Assembly (NCBI RefSeq): GCF_016863135.1
Contig: NZ_BOOH01000028.1
Span: forward strand, 1-64,000
Direction: 5' to 3'
DNA: 64,000 bases
DNA from: Planobispora longispora
GTDB taxonomy: Bacteria > Actinomycetota > Actinomycetes > Streptosporangiales > Streptosporangiaceae
How positions within the stretch are numbered: the first letter of the stretch is position 1; each line of letters opens with the position of its first letter. Shown here piece by piece: positions 47,421 through 56,318 of the stretch. The position numbers and the translations under genes were made by a program. The notes beneath the pieces are model-generated. The model was given only the letters and a program-made list of their open reading frames with translations, was not told the origin of the DNA and searched no databases.

Positions 47421-48569
47421 GTGGATCTCGACTTCGTCTGCACGCACTCCGGCCGGCCGGCCGCCGAGCTGACTCGGCGCGATGTGGCGCGCGCCCTTCT
47501 CGCGGTGCCCTCGGGGGTCGCCCTGGTGGCCCTCCCCGATCTCCGGCGCGCCATGCTGGCGGCGGGCAACCCGTTGTCGGTGACCTTCTGGGAGTCCGCC
47601 AAGGCGACGCTCAGCGCGATCGAGTCGGGGAACGCGACGGTGGGCGACGTGCAGTGGTGGCTGGAGTCGACCGGGACCGAGCCGCTGCTGCTGACCCGGA
47701 GCTTCTTCGTCTGGCCCGAGGAGGACGAACGGGGGCCGGTCGCCGCGGAGATGTACAGCCGGCTGGTCGCCTACCTGGAGGAGCGGGTCGTCGCAGGCGA
47801 GATCGACCCGGACGCCCTCGTGCGCCGGGAGGGCGGCGCCCGCGGCGCCTACGAGGAGCTGCAGGAGCGCTGGCTCGGCAGCCCGCTCCCCGACGGCCGG
47901 GTCCCCAGGACGGTGGTGAGCGACGAGCAGGACGAGGAGATGTTCGCCGCCTGGGACGAGGAGGAGGCCTACGCCCTCGCCGAGCTGCGGCGCATCCTGG
48001 CGGAGCTGCCCGAGCCCGCGCGGCCCGCCGCGGAGCTGCGCGCCGCGTGCGCGCGGCTGCGCGAGGTGCTGGTCGCGCCCGGATACCCCGGGAACGTGCT
48101 GCGGGCGTGCGCCGGATACGAGGGGCAGCCGCTGCCCGAGGACGACGAGGATCTCTGGCTGTCCGTCGTGGCGGGCATCGCCGGGCCGGTCTCCGACCTG
48201 TCGGAGGAGGACGACACGCCGGAGGTGTTCTCCGATCTGGAGAGCGAGCTCAGTCACGAGGACTCGGTGCTGGCCGCGCTGTGCGCCATCCACCACGCGG
48301 ACTGGCTGGCGGTGGTCGCCGCTCTGGCGCGGCGCGGCCCGGGGGTGCTGGCCTCGCCGGAGCGGATCGCCCGGTTGATCGCCGAGTCCGACGACATCGA
48401 CGTCGACCTGGACGACCCGGACGACCTGGAGGCCGCCGAGATGCTGTTCGGTTCGGTGACGCCGCTCTGGGCCTCACTGGGGATCGTGGACAAGAGCGAG
48501 ATCCTGACCCCGCTGGGTCACTGGGGGCTGCCCCGGGCCCTGGAGCGGGCCTGGTCGTCGCCGGCCTGA
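47421..48569 (+). CDS. Acidic hypothetical protein
   Basis: 382 aa, strongly acidic (many Glu/Asp runs such as EEDDTPEVFSDLESE and DIDVDLDDPDDLE). Codon and GC pattern are like those of the neighbours, so the gene is probably real. I do not recognise a domain. The N-terminus has the weak HTH-like FWESAKATLSAIESGNATVGDVQ; the middle is helical. GTG 47421 is used without a clear Shine-Dalgarno. It may be transcribed divergently from the hydrolase. Confidence 0.7.
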   Translation: MDLDFVCTHSGRPAAELTRRDVARALLAVPSGVALVALPDLRRAMLAAGNPLSVTFWESAKATLSAIESGNATVGDVQWWLESTGTEPLLLTRSFFVWPEEDERGPVAAEMYSRLVAYLEERVVAGEIDPDALVRREGGARGAYEELQERWLGSPLPDGRVPRTVVSDEQDEEMFAAWDEEEAYALAELRRILAELPEPARPAAELRAACARLREVLVAPGYPGNVLRACAGYEGQPLPEDDEDLWLSVVAGIAGPVSDLSEEDDTPEVFSDLESELSHEDSVLAALCAIHHADWLAVVAALARRGPGVLASPERIARLIAESDDIDVDLDDPDDLEAAEMLFGSVTPLWASLGIVDKSEILTPLGHWGLPRALERAWSSPA

Positions 48570-48585
48570 GCCGCGCCGCGGGGCG

Positions 48586-48619
48586 GTCAGCGGGGCAGGG
48601 GCGTCAGCGGGGCAGGGGC
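48586..48619. repeat. 17-bp tandem repeat near a gene 3' end
   Basis: GTCAGCGGGGCAGGGGC occurs at 48586-48602 and 48603-48619. The reverse gene ending at 48643 has the same GGTCAGC at its stop codon. Confidence 0.85.
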
Positions 48620-48642
48620 GTCACAGTGGGGCGCGGAGGCGG

Positions 48643-48882
48643 TCAGCCCGGCTGGTCGCCGCTCTCCGGGCCCTGCGGCGCGGGCGGCTCGCTCCGCGCG
48701 GGGAGCTTCTGCGCCGGGACCTTGCGCAGCTCCGCCTCGGAGGGGACCTCGATCTTCGAGATCTGCCGCTTCATGGACTTGATGAGGAGGAACAGCGCGA
48801 ACCCCAGCGCCGCCACGACGAGGAACCCGAGCAGACCCGGGCTGACGTCGCCTTTGGGGACGGTGTCGACGAATGCAATCAC
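48643..48882 (-). CDS. Small membrane protein downstream of mca
   Basis: 79 aa. One membrane helix (about 17-37, GLLGFLVVAALGFALFLLI) then a basic and Pro/Gln-rich cytoplasmic tail. Same strand as mca and 34 bp away, so probably cotranscribed. Similar short proteins follow mca in other actinobacteria. Role unknown. Confidence 0.75.
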   Translation of the reverse strand: MIAFVDTVPKGDVSPGLLGFLVVAALGFALFLLIKSMKRQISKIEVPSEAELRKVPAQKLPARSEPPAPQGPESGDQPG

Positions 48883-48916
48883 AGCTCAAGTCTGCCACCG
48901 CCCCCCCATGGTCGTG

Positions 48917-49801
48917 TCAGGGGCAGGCGTGCGACACCTCGTCGGCGTGGATGCCGGCGAACAGGTCGTCCTCGGGGAGCTCGGTGTCCACGAGCGAGCG
49001 GGCCAGGTGGTAGTCCTCGGTCGGCCAGACCTCCCGCTGCAGGTCGCAGGGGCAGACGAACCAGAACCCGTCCGGGTCCACCTGGGTGGCGTGCGCGAGC
49101 AGGGCCTTGTCGCGGGTCTCGAAGTAGTCGCCGCAGGGGACGCGGGTGGTCACCTCCCACTTCTGCGGGCGGTCCTCCCAGCGGGCGATCCAGTCGGCGT
49201 ACGGCGAGCCGATGCCGCGCGCGGTCATGGCCTCGTGCAGCGCCTCGAAACGCGCCCTGGTGAACCCCATGTGGTAGTAGAGCTTCAGCGGCTGCCACGG
49301 CTCGCCGGCCTCGGGGTAGCGGTCGGGGTCGCCGGCGGCCTCGAACGCCTCCACCGAGACGCGGTTGGTCATGATGTGGTCCGGGTGCGGGTAGCCGCCG
49401 TCGTCGTCGTAGGTCAGGATGACGTGCGGCCGGAACTCGCGCACCGCCGCCACCAGAGGCGCCGCGGCGATCTCCAGGGGCTGGAGGGCGAAGCAGCCCT
49501 CGGGCAGCGGCTCGCTCTCGTCCTCCGGGAGGCCGGAGTCGACGAAGCCGAGGAAACGCTGCTCGACGCCGAGGATCTCGCGCGCGCGCTCCATCTCCAG
49601 CCGCCGCACCTCGCCGATGTTCGCAAGGATCTCGGGGCGGTCCATCTTGGGGTTCAGGATCGATCCCCGTTCCCCTCCGGTGAGGGTACACACGAGCACG
49701 TCCACGCCTTCGGCCACGTAGCGCGCCATCGTGGCGGCGCCCTTGCTGGACTCGTCGTCGGGGTGCGCGTGAACGGCCATCAGCCTCAGCGGTGCACTCA
49801 C
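48917..49801 (-). CDS. mca: Mycothiol S-conjugate amidase
   Basis: 294 aa. Zinc amidase of the PIG-L fold. Zinc ligands lie in HAHPDDES near the N-terminus and HPDH in the middle. It releases the mercapturic acid from mycothiol S-conjugates for detoxification; the mycothiol synthesis enzyme MshB is similar but shorter and lacks the C-terminal block seen here (VCPCDLQREVWPTEDYHLARS). GTG 49801. It is divergent from the DUF4307-greA genes, the usual actinobacterial arrangement. Confidence 0.93.
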   Translation of the reverse strand: MSAPLRLMAVHAHPDDESSKGAATMARYVAEGVDVLVCTLTGGERGSILNPKMDRPEILANIGEVRRLEMERAREILGVEQRFLGFVDSGLPEDESEPLPEGCFALQPLEIAAAPLVAAVREFRPHVILTYDDDGGYPHPDHIMTNRVSVEAFEAAGDPDRYPEAGEPWQPLKLYYHMGFTRARFEALHEAMTARGIGSPYADWIARWEDRPQKWEVTTRVPCGDYFETRDKALLAHATQVDPDGFWFVCPCDLQREVWPTEDYHLARSLVDTELPEDDLFAGIHADEVSHACP

Positions 49802-50023
49802 GGGCTCGGTGTCTCCTCTGTGACGGTCGCGCTGAACCCTCGCTCGCCTCGCGGGCGGGCGCTCGCGGCGCCGTCCGCGGGATGAGCTCCGGTCTCTCCG
49901 CTTCCTGGTTGGTGTGGATCACTCCAGGAAGAGGTTAGTTTCTCTAAGGCGGTGGCGGGGGCGAGGCCCCCGCGCGGGACAATTGTCTCGGATAACGCCG
50001 AGGGAGTGCAGGGAGATTCCGCC

Positions 50024-50452
50024 ATGGCCACCAGCGAGGCCGAGCAGGGCCGATTCGAGGGCCCCGTGCTCGGCACCCCCGGTGATTTCCCGGACCGCCC
50101 GCAGCGCAGGGGGCGCTTCGTGGTGCACGGCGTCATCGCGATCCTCTGCGCGGTCCTGGCCGGCGGCTGGGGCTACATCATGTGGGCGGCCAAGGGCGAC
50201 ACCGAGGTCATCAGCCAGGTCGTGGCCTTCGACCTCGACCGGGCCGACCACGTCCGGATCACCTTCGAGGTCGTCAAGCCCGACGACCGGGCGGCCCGCT
50301 GCCGGTTGCACGCCATGGACGTCAATCACATCGAGGTCGGGGGCCGCGAGGTGGACATTCCCGCTGGTGAGGGATATGTCCGGCTTACCGAACGGATAGA
50401 GACTAGTGCCCAGGCTACTTCCAGCGACGTGGAGTACTGCTATCTCGTATAG
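50024..50452 (+). CDS. DUF4307 membrane protein
   Basis: 142 aa. One N-terminal membrane segment (about 39-55), then a small extracellular domain with RITFEVVKPDDRAARCRLHAMDVNHIEVGGREV, typical of DUF4307. The family is commonly encoded between mca and greA in actinobacteria. GGGAG is a plausible ribosome binding site for ATG 50024. Function unknown. Confidence 0.85.
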   Translation: MATSEAEQGRFEGPVLGTPGDFPDRPQRRGRFVVHGVIAILCAVLAGGWGYIMWAAKGDTEVISQVVAFDLDRADHVRITFEVVKPDDRAARCRLHAMDVNHIEVGGREVDIPAGEGYVRLTERIETSAQATSSDVEYCYLV

Positions 50453-50557
50453 TGAGACATTTGGGGAAGCGTTCGAGTCGTTAACTTGCTAGCCTGTCGA
50501 GATTCGACCGTCCGCTACCCGAAGCACGAAGCCCCACAGAGGAAGCAAGGAGAACCC

Positions 50558-51061
50558 GTGGCCCACTCCCAGAACGAGAGCGTCACCTGGCTCACTCAGG
50601 AGGCGTACGACCGCCTGAAGGCGGAGTTCGAATACCTCTCGGGGCCGGGACGCGTGGACATCGCGAAGAAGATCGAGGCGGCTCGTGAGGAGGGCGACCT
50701 CAAGGAGAACGGCGGCTACCACGCCGCCAAGGACGAGCAGGGCAAGATGGAGGCCCGCATCTTCCACCTCCGCCAGATCCTCGACTCGGCCAAGGTCGGA
50801 GAGGCGCCGCGCACCGAGGGCGTCGTCGGACCCGGCATGACCGTCACCGTCCGCTTCGAGGGCGACGAGGAGGAGGTCGCGTTCCTGCTGGCCTCCCGGG
50901 AGGAGAGCGGCGCCCCGATCGACGTCTACTCGCCCAAGTCCCCGCTCGGCGCGGCGATCAACGGCAAGAAGGTGGGCGAGAAGGCCACCTACACGATGCC
51001 GAACGGCCGCTCCAACACCGTGGAGATCCTCGAGGCCGTGCCGTACACCGGCGGCAACTGA
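50558..51061 (+). CDS. greA: Transcription elongation factor GreA
   Basis: 167 aa. Coiled-coil N-terminal domain with the acidic tip (EAAREEGDLKENGGYHAAKDEQG) that enters the RNA polymerase channel to stimulate RNA cleavage, and a C-terminal FKBP-like domain (SPLGAAINGKKVGEKATYTMP). GTG 50558 with AAGGAG upstream. A strong hairpin follows. Confidence 0.95.
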   Translation: MAHSQNESVTWLTQEAYDRLKAEFEYLSGPGRVDIAKKIEAAREEGDLKENGGYHAAKDEQGKMEARIFHLRQILDSAKVGEAPRTEGVVGPGMTVTVRFEGDEEEVAFLLASREESGAPIDVYSPKSPLGAAINGKKVGEKATYTMPNGRSNTVEILEAVPYTGGN

Positions 51062-51107
51062 TTCCCGGTGCGCGTGCGCGCCGGGTCATAGCGAGACGGA
51101 AACGGAC

Positions 51108-51136
51108 GATCCGCCGGGACCATGTCCCGGCGGATC
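51108..51136 (+). terminator. Terminator hairpin after greA
   Basis: Perfect 13-bp stem (51108-51120 with 51124-51136), 3-nt loop, no T-run. Confidence 0.8.
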
Positions 51137-51215
51137 GCCGCGTCTGCGGGTTCTCCCGCCCGCGGGCCGGGCGGCCACCCGTCCGGGCGGTCCGCGGCGC
51201 GGTGACGATCCGCGT

Positions 51216-51310
51216 CGTGGCGGAGCTTCGGTGCGGATGAGGGTCCGGATCGTGGCGGAGCTTCGGTGTGGACGGGGATTCACATCGTGGCGAAGCCTCA
51301 ACGGACATCC
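51216..51310. repeat. 35-bp tandem repeats upstream of the NlpC/P60 gene
   Basis: 51216-51250, 51251-51285 and a partial copy from 51286 share CGTGGCGGAGCTTCGGTG. Confidence 0.85.
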
Positions 51311-51442
51311 TTTAGTGTCACGAGTGGACCGCTTTTCGGTGGGTTCGCGTGCGCCCGGGGGGCGATGTGCGGCAAGCTCCGACATACGGCGGGCCTCGAC
51401 GCGGGATTCTTCGGGGCCCGGCAGGGCGTGAAGGGGGATGAG

Positions 51443-52723
51443 GTGTTCGAGCGGCGGGGGCGTGGCTCCGGACTGATCCGCCAGCTCCGTCAGGACTTCG
51501 CCTACCGCCCCAGGATCCGGTACGGCCACCGCGCCACCCGCCTGACGGCACAGGCCGTCCCGGCCATCGCGGTCCTCCTCGTCGCGGTCCTGACGGCCGA
51601 CGTGGTGGTCCTCGCCCAGCTGTCGCCGGAGCGGGCCGGGGAGACCGTCGCCCTGACCAGGCCGGCGGCGAGGGAACCGGTGGCCGGGAGCGACGAGGCC
51701 GCCGCGGAGACCGGCCGGCCGCCGGCCCAGGCGTCCGCCGAGCCGGCCCCGCAGCCCGTCGCGCCGCTGACCGTGATCCGCAGACCGCACCTCTTCGTGG
51801 TCGCGAACCGGCCGCTGAGCTCGGTCGTGGTGGCGAAGGTCGCCCAGGTCGCCGGGGTGCGCGCGATCGAGCGCGCCGACGCGGCCGAGGTGCTCCTGGA
51901 CGGCAAGCGGGTGCAGACGCTGGGGGTCGATCCCTCCACGTTCCGGGCCTACACCCCCCGGCCCACCGCGACCTCCGACCGGCTCTGGAACAGCCTGGCG
52001 GGCGGGGAGATCGCGGTCTCCTTCGTCCTGGGCAACGACGGGGGGATGACGCTGGGCAAGACCGTCACCGCCCCCGGGCACGCCCTGCGGGTGGGCGCCT
52101 ACGCGACCATGGGCATGGGCGCGATCGACGCCGTGGTGTCCCGCCCGACCGCGCGCGCCCTCGGGATCCCGGAGAACAACGCGCTGGTGATCAGCGCTCC
52201 GGGGGCCGACACGGCCGGGCTCCGCAGGGCCCTGCTGAAGATCCTGCCCAAGGGCAGCCAGGTCGCCACGGTCAACCCGGTCTTCGCGCCGTCCCCGCGG
52301 AAGGTCTGGCCGGCGGAGGCGTTCATGACCGCGGACCAGGTGCGGACCGCGCTCACCGCGGCGATCGGCAAGCTCGGCCGCCCGTACGTGTGGGGCGCCG
52401 AGGGCCCGGACACCTTCGACTGCTCGGGTCTGGTGCAGTGGGCCTACGCCCAGGCGGGCGTCAGGGTGCCCCGCGTGACGCACCAGCAGTTCGTGTCGGG
52501 CCCGCAGATCCCCCTCGACCAGGCCCAGCCGGGCGACCTGCTGTTCTGGCGGCACGACCCGACCAACCCCGGATACGTCTCCCACGTGGCGATCTACTGG
52601 GGCGGCGGGAAGATGCTGCACGCCCCGAGGACCGGCGACGTGGTCAAGCTCGTCCCCGTCACGACGAGGAACTTCGCCGGGGCCGTCCGGGTCAGTCCGC
52701 AGATCGCCGTCCGCGTCCGGTAG
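51443..52723 (+). CDS. NlpC/P60 family peptidoglycan hydrolase
   Basis: 426 aa. Membrane segment at about 36-58, then a periplasmic linker and a MacB-like or unknown domain (about 120-290). A C-terminal NlpC/P60 domain has the catalytic Cys327 (FDCSGLVQWAY), His381 (SHVAIYWG) and third residue His393 (LHAPRTG). It cleaves D-Glu-mDAP links in cell wall peptides. GTG 51443 has GGGGG 5 bp before it and is preferred to longer open frames upstream. It converges with the TetR gene. Confidence 0.87.
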   Translation: MFERRGRGSGLIRQLRQDFAYRPRIRYGHRATRLTAQAVPAIAVLLVAVLTADVVVLAQLSPERAGETVALTRPAAREPVAGSDEAAAETGRPPAQASAEPAPQPVAPLTVIRRPHLFVVANRPLSSVVVAKVAQVAGVRAIERADAAEVLLDGKRVQTLGVDPSTFRAYTPRPTATSDRLWNSLAGGEIAVSFVLGNDGGMTLGKTVTAPGHALRVGAYATMGMGAIDAVVSRPTARALGIPENNALVISAPGADTAGLRRALLKILPKGSQVATVNPVFAPSPRKVWPAEAFMTADQVRTALTAAIGKLGRPYVWGAEGPDTFDCSGLVQWAYAQAGVRVPRVTHQQFVSGPQIPLDQAQPGDLLFWRHDPTNPGYVSHVAIYWGGGKMLHAPRTGDVVKLVPVTTRNFAGAVRVSPQIAVRVR

Positions 52724-52823
52724 CCGCACCCGCGCCCGGCGCTCAGGGGCGCGACCCGCGCCCGGCGGTCGGGGGAGCGGCCCGGGTCCGGTAGCCGTAC
52801 CCGGGGCCGGCGGTCAGGGGCGC
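52715..52823. repeat. 38-bp direct repeat 71 bp apart between converging genes
   Basis: 52715-52752 and 52786-52823 share GTCCGGTAGCCG and GGTCAGGGGCGC with four mismatches. The first copy holds the NlpC/P60 stop (TAG 52721-52723). The second holds the TetR stop (TCA at 52814-52816). Confidence 0.85.
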
Positions 52824-53413
52824 AGGCCGGATTCCAGGAGGGCGAGGGCCTCGTCGGCCACGTCGGCCAGGCGGCGGGCGCCGTCGCCCGCCGTCCAGGA
52901 GAACAGCGCCGGGATCAGGGCGCCGACCACGGCCCCGGCGACCGTGCGGGCGAGCGGGTCGGCGGCGTCCCGGCCCAGGCGGCCGGCGACGCCCTCGGCG
53001 AGCACGCCGACGGCGCCGACGAGGTGGTCGACGGTCCGGGCGCGCAGGGCGGGGTGGCCGAGCAGGAGCTTGGCGCGGGCGAGGATCCGCCGCTCCTCCT
53101 CCGCGGAGATCCGCGCGAACGCCTCCCGCGTCGCGGCGCGCAGCGCGGGCACCGGCGCCAGTCCCGCGGGCTGCCCGGCCAGGAGGGCGGCCACGGGCGG
53201 GTCGTAGTCGTCCTGGAGGACCACGTCCTCCTTGGCGGGGAAGTAGCGGAAGAACGTGCTGGGCGAGATCTCGGCCGCCTCGGCGATCTGCTCCACCGTC
53301 GTCGCCTCGTAACCCTGCTCGGCGAACAGCCGCAGGGCCTGCTCCCGGATCGTCCGCCGGGTCCTGGCCTTCTTGCGTTCGCGCAGCCCCTCGGCGTGCG
53401 GTGGTGAGCTCAT
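52814..53413 (-). CDS. TetR family transcriptional regulator
   Basis: 199 aa. The HTH is complete: RTRRTIREQALRLFAEQGYEATTVEQIAEAAEISPSTFFRYFPAKEDVVLQDD, residues 13-65. A C-terminal ligand domain follows. The ATG at 53413 starts the normal N-terminus; an open frame extends upstream to 53551 without similarity. It is divergent from a hypothetical gene with 119 bp between them, which it may control. Confidence 0.88.
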   Translation of the reverse strand: MSSPPHAEGLRERKKARTRRTIREQALRLFAEQGYEATTVEQIAEAAEISPSTFFRYFPAKEDVVLQDDYDPPVAALLAGQPAGLAPVPALRAATREAFARISAEEERRILARAKLLLGHPALRARTVDHLVGAVGVLAEGVAGRLGRDAADPLARTVAGAVVGALIPALFSWTAGDGARRLADVADEALALLESGLRP

Positions 53414-53518
53414 CCGCAGATTCTCGCCCCTGTACGGCGCACGTGAACACCGGCGCGTCGCAGCCACCGCAAGTGATTTCTGTCCGCGGAGGAAGGTGGT
53501 CGCGTGAGTCAAAGAGAC

Positions 53519-53532
53519 GTAATCTTCATTAC
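53519..53532. promoter_or_regulatory. Inverted repeat GTAATCTTCATTAC before a start codon
   Basis: GTAAT-CTTC-ATTAC is perfect over 5-bp arms and ends exactly before ATG 53533. It is a possible operator of the adjacent TetR protein. Confidence 0.4.
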
Positions 53533-54060
53533 ATGGAAAACGAGGAAGCAATTGAGAAACTCCGGGGCTGGTTCTCCGGCAGGCTGCCCGACGGCTGGTT
53601 CGAGGGCCCGCCGGAGATCGTGCTCGACCGCGAGGAGATCACGGTGATCGGCGCGCTCGGGGTTCCCGCCCTGGCGGAGGACGCCTCGGAGGTGGAGCGG
53701 GCCGCCGCCGTGGAGGGCGGGGTGCAGCGCTTCCGCGAGGAGACGCGGGACCGGCGCATCGAGATCGCCAGGGAGGCGGAGCACCGCTTCCGGCGGAAGG
53801 TCTCCTGGGGCGTGCGTGCGGGTGACCAGACGGTGATGTTCACCACACTGTCGGTTCCCGTTATGACGCGGTTGCGGCAGCCGGAGCGCCGCGTGCTGGA
53901 CACTCTCGTCGCCGCCGGGGTGGCCCGCAGCCGCAGCGACGCCCTCGCCTGGTGCGTGCGTCTGGTGGGCGCCCACACCGACACCTGGCTGGCCGACCTG
54001 CGCGACGCGCTGCAGCAGGTCGACCGGGTTCGCGCCTCGGGCCCCGACCTGACTTCCTGA
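53533..54060 (+). CDS. Hypothetical protein, conserved C-terminal helix block
   Basis: 175 aa. Acidic N-terminal half and a middle helical region (VQRFREETRDRRIEIAREAEHRF). The C-terminal block RSRSDALAWCVRLVGAHTDTWLADLRDALQQV looks like a ribbon-helix-helix or dimerisation helix pair. I do not recognise a family. ATG 53533 has no Shine-Dalgarno; it could be leaderless. It is divergent from the TetR gene. Confidence 0.6.
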   Translation: MENEEAIEKLRGWFSGRLPDGWFEGPPEIVLDREEITVIGALGVPALAEDASEVERAAAVEGGVQRFREETRDRRIEIAREAEHRFRRKVSWGVRAGDQTVMFTTLSVPVMTRLRQPERRVLDTLVAAGVARSRSDALAWCVRLVGAHTDTWLADLRDALQQVDRVRASGPDLTS

Positions 54061-54351
54061 GGCTGGACAGGGGGAACGGCCGATGAATTGGTCTGAACCA
54101 CTCTGAATAATGGTTTAGACCTCCGCTATTGGCCTATACCACTGCCGGAAACGCTTTCTTTAGAATCCTCTTCTCTGGGTAGGTCCCTCCGAACGCCACG
54201 GTCCCTGCCAGGTCATACGCCCGATGGCAGGCGTCGGACCGGGGTCGTGACGACACCTGACCGGACGCATTCACTGGTCTACGCCAATTGGATTAAGTCT
54301 GGTTTCGTCGTCAATGATGATTTGGCCCTGAGAGCGTGAGGAGCTGCCACA
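54061..54351. promoter_or_regulatory. pckG upstream region with four DasR/GntR-like operator matches
   Basis: Sites 54087-54102, 54109-54124, 54128-54143 and 54273-54288 each match 12-13 of 16 bases of the DasR-type operator ACTGGTCTAGACCACT. The first three are 19-22 bp apart, on similar helix faces. TAGAAT at 54161-54166 is a possible -10. The region then forms a leader of about 180 nt. Confidence 0.55.
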
Positions 54352-56151
54352 GTGACCGCAACCGTTGACGTATCCACCTCCACCCCGACCACCCACGAGG
54401 GACTCGCGGCCTGGGTCCGGGAGATCGCCGAGCTCACCCAGCCCGACAGGATCGAATGGTGCGACGGCTCCGAGGCCGAGTGGACGCGCCTGACGAATCT
54501 GCTGGTCGAGCAGGGCACGTTCACGCGGCTGAGCAAGCGGCAGAACAGCTTCTACGCCGCCTCCGACCCGAGCGACGTCGCCCGCGTCGAGGACCGCACC
54601 TACATCTGCTCCGAGAAGGAGGAGGACGCGGGCCCGACCAACAACTGGATCGCCCCCGCCGAGATGCGCGCGACCTTCGGCGAGATCTTCGCCGGGTGCA
54701 TGCGCGGGCGGACCATGTACGTCGTCCCGTTCTGCATGGGCCCGCTCGGCGGTGAGATCTCCCAGCTCGGCGTCGAGATCACCGACTCGCCGTACGTGGC
54801 CGTGTCGATGCGGGTCATGACCCGGATGGGCGAGCCCGCCCTGCGGCTCATCGAGGAGCGCGGCGACTTCGTCAAGGCCGTTCACTCGGTCGGCGCCCCG
54901 CTGGAGCCGGGCCAGGCCGACGTGCCCTGGCCGTGCAACTCCACCAAGTACATCAGCCACTTCCCCGAGACCCGCGAGATCTGGTCGTACGGCTCCGGCT
55001 ACGGCGGCAACGCCCTGCTCGGCAAGAAGTGCTACGCGCTGCGCATCGCCAGCACCATGGCCCGCGACGAGGGGTGGCTGGCCGAGCACATGCTCATCCT
55101 CAAGCTCACCCCGCCGAACGGGGAGACCCGCTACGTCGCGGCGGCCTTCCCGTCGGCGTGCGGCAAGACCAACCTGGCCATGCTCCAGCCGACCATCCCC
55201 GGCTGGAAGGTCGAGACGATCGGCGACGACATCGCCTGGATGCGCTTCGGCGAGGACGGCCGCCTGTACGCCATCAACCCCGAGGCCGGCTTCTTCGGCG
55301 TCGCGCCCGGCACCGGCGAGTCCACCAACGCCAACGCGATCAAGACGCTCTGGGGCAACAGCGTCTTCACCAACGTCGCCCTCACCGACGACGGCGACGT
55401 GTGGTGGGAGGGGCTCACCGACGAGCCCCCGGCGCACCTGACCGACTGGAAGGGCCGCGACTGGACCCCGGACAGCGACGAGCCCGCCGCCCACCCCAAC
55501 GCCCGCTTCGCGGTGCCCGCCGGGCAGTGCCCGACGATCGCCCCCGAGTGGCAGGACCCCAAGGGCGTGCCGATCTCGGCGATCCTCTTCGGCGGCCGCC
55601 GCGCCTCCGCGGTCCCGCTCGTCACCGAGGCGCTGAGCTGGAACCACGGCGTCTTCATCGGGGCGAACATCGCCTCGGAGAAGACCGCCGCCGCCGAGGG
55701 CACGGTCGGCGAGCTGCGCCGCGACCCCTTCGCGATGCTCCCGTTCTGCGGCTACAACATGGGCGACTACTTCGCCCACTGGGTCAAGATCGGTCAGCGC
55801 GAGGGCGCGAAGCTGCCGCGCGTCTACTACGTGAACTGGTTCCGCAAGAACGCCGACGGGAAGTTCATCTGGCCCGGCTTCGGCGAGAACAGCCGCGTCC
55901 TCAAGTGGATCGTGGAGCGCCTCAACGGTGAGGCCGGGGCCGTCCCGACGCCGATCGGCCTGCTCCCGGACGAGCTGGACACCGACGGCCTCGACATGCC
56001 CGCCGAGGACCTGAAGACGCTGCTCAGCGTGGACACCGAGATCTGGAAGGAGGAGGCGGCGCTGATCCCGGCCTTCTTCGAGACCTTCGGCGACCACCTT
56101 CCCAAGGAGCTCTGGGACGAGTACAACGCCCTGGTCGACCGCCTGGGCTGA
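54352..56151 (+). CDS. pckG: GTP-dependent phosphoenolpyruvate carboxykinase
   Basis: 599 aa. Interconverts oxaloacetate plus GTP and PEP plus GDP plus CO2. Active-site blocks are [27 protein letters not shown], the P-loop [15 protein letters not shown], and [13 protein letters not shown]-like [12 protein letters not shown]; the GTP-specific R-x-N-P-E-x-G-x-F-G-V-A appears as [17 protein letters not shown] 54352 has GAGGAG upstream. A strong terminator follows. Confidence 0.95.
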   Translation: MTATVDVSTSTPTTHEGLAAWVREIAELTQPDRIEWCDGSEAEWTRLTNLLVEQGTFTRLSKRQNSFYAASDPSDVARVEDRTYICSEKEEDAGPTNNWIAPAEMRATFGEIFAGCMRGRTMYVVPFCMGPLGGEISQLGVEITDSPYVAVSMRVMTRMGEPALRLIEERGDFVKAVHSVGAPLEPGQADVPWPCNSTKYISHFPETREIWSYGSGYGGNALLGKKCYALRIASTMARDEGWLAEHMLILKLTPPNGETRYVAAAFPSACGKTNLAMLQPTIPGWKVETIGDDIAWMRFGEDGRLYAINPEAGFFGVAPGTGESTNANAIKTLWGNSVFTNVALTDDGDVWWEGLTDEPPAHLTDWKGRDWTPDSDEPAAHPNARFAVPAGQCPTIAPEWQDPKGVPISAILFGGRRASAVPLVTEALSWNHGVFIGANIASEKTAAAEGTVGELRRDPFAMLPFCGYNMGDYFAHWVKIGQREGAKLPRVYYVNWFRKNADGKFIWPGFGENSRVLKWIVERLNGEAGAVPTPIGLLPDELDTDGLDMPAEDLKTLLSVDTEIWKEEAALIPAFFETFGDHLPKELWDEYNALVDRLG

Positions 56152-56161
56152 TCGCCTGACC

Positions 56162-56200
56162 GGGACCCCGCCTCTCGCCGTGTGCGAGAGGCGGGGTCCC
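56162..56200 (+). terminator. Terminator hairpin after pckG
   Basis: Perfect 17-bp stem (56162-56178 with 56184-56200), 5-nt loop, no T-run. Confidence 0.88.
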
Positions 56201-56318
56201 GTGCGTACCCTGGTCACGGACCTGACTGGACCGTGACATACGGGCTGCAACTTCCGTGCCCTCCCGTACGTCTATCTGCTACGGGGGCGTGCGCCCCCGG
56301 CGTTTCCCGGAGGTGGGC

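Larger units (their letters stand above)
51062..51442. other. Non-coding interval between greA and the NlpC/P60 gene
   Basis: 381 bp. It holds the greA terminator (51108-51136) and the 35-bp tandem repeats (51216 onward). The frame is open through part of it but lacks coding features; I see no other gene. Confidence 0.6.

Noticed and set aside
54271-56250. 659-codon reverse open frame opposite pckG
   Set aside because: Antisense shadow of pckG.
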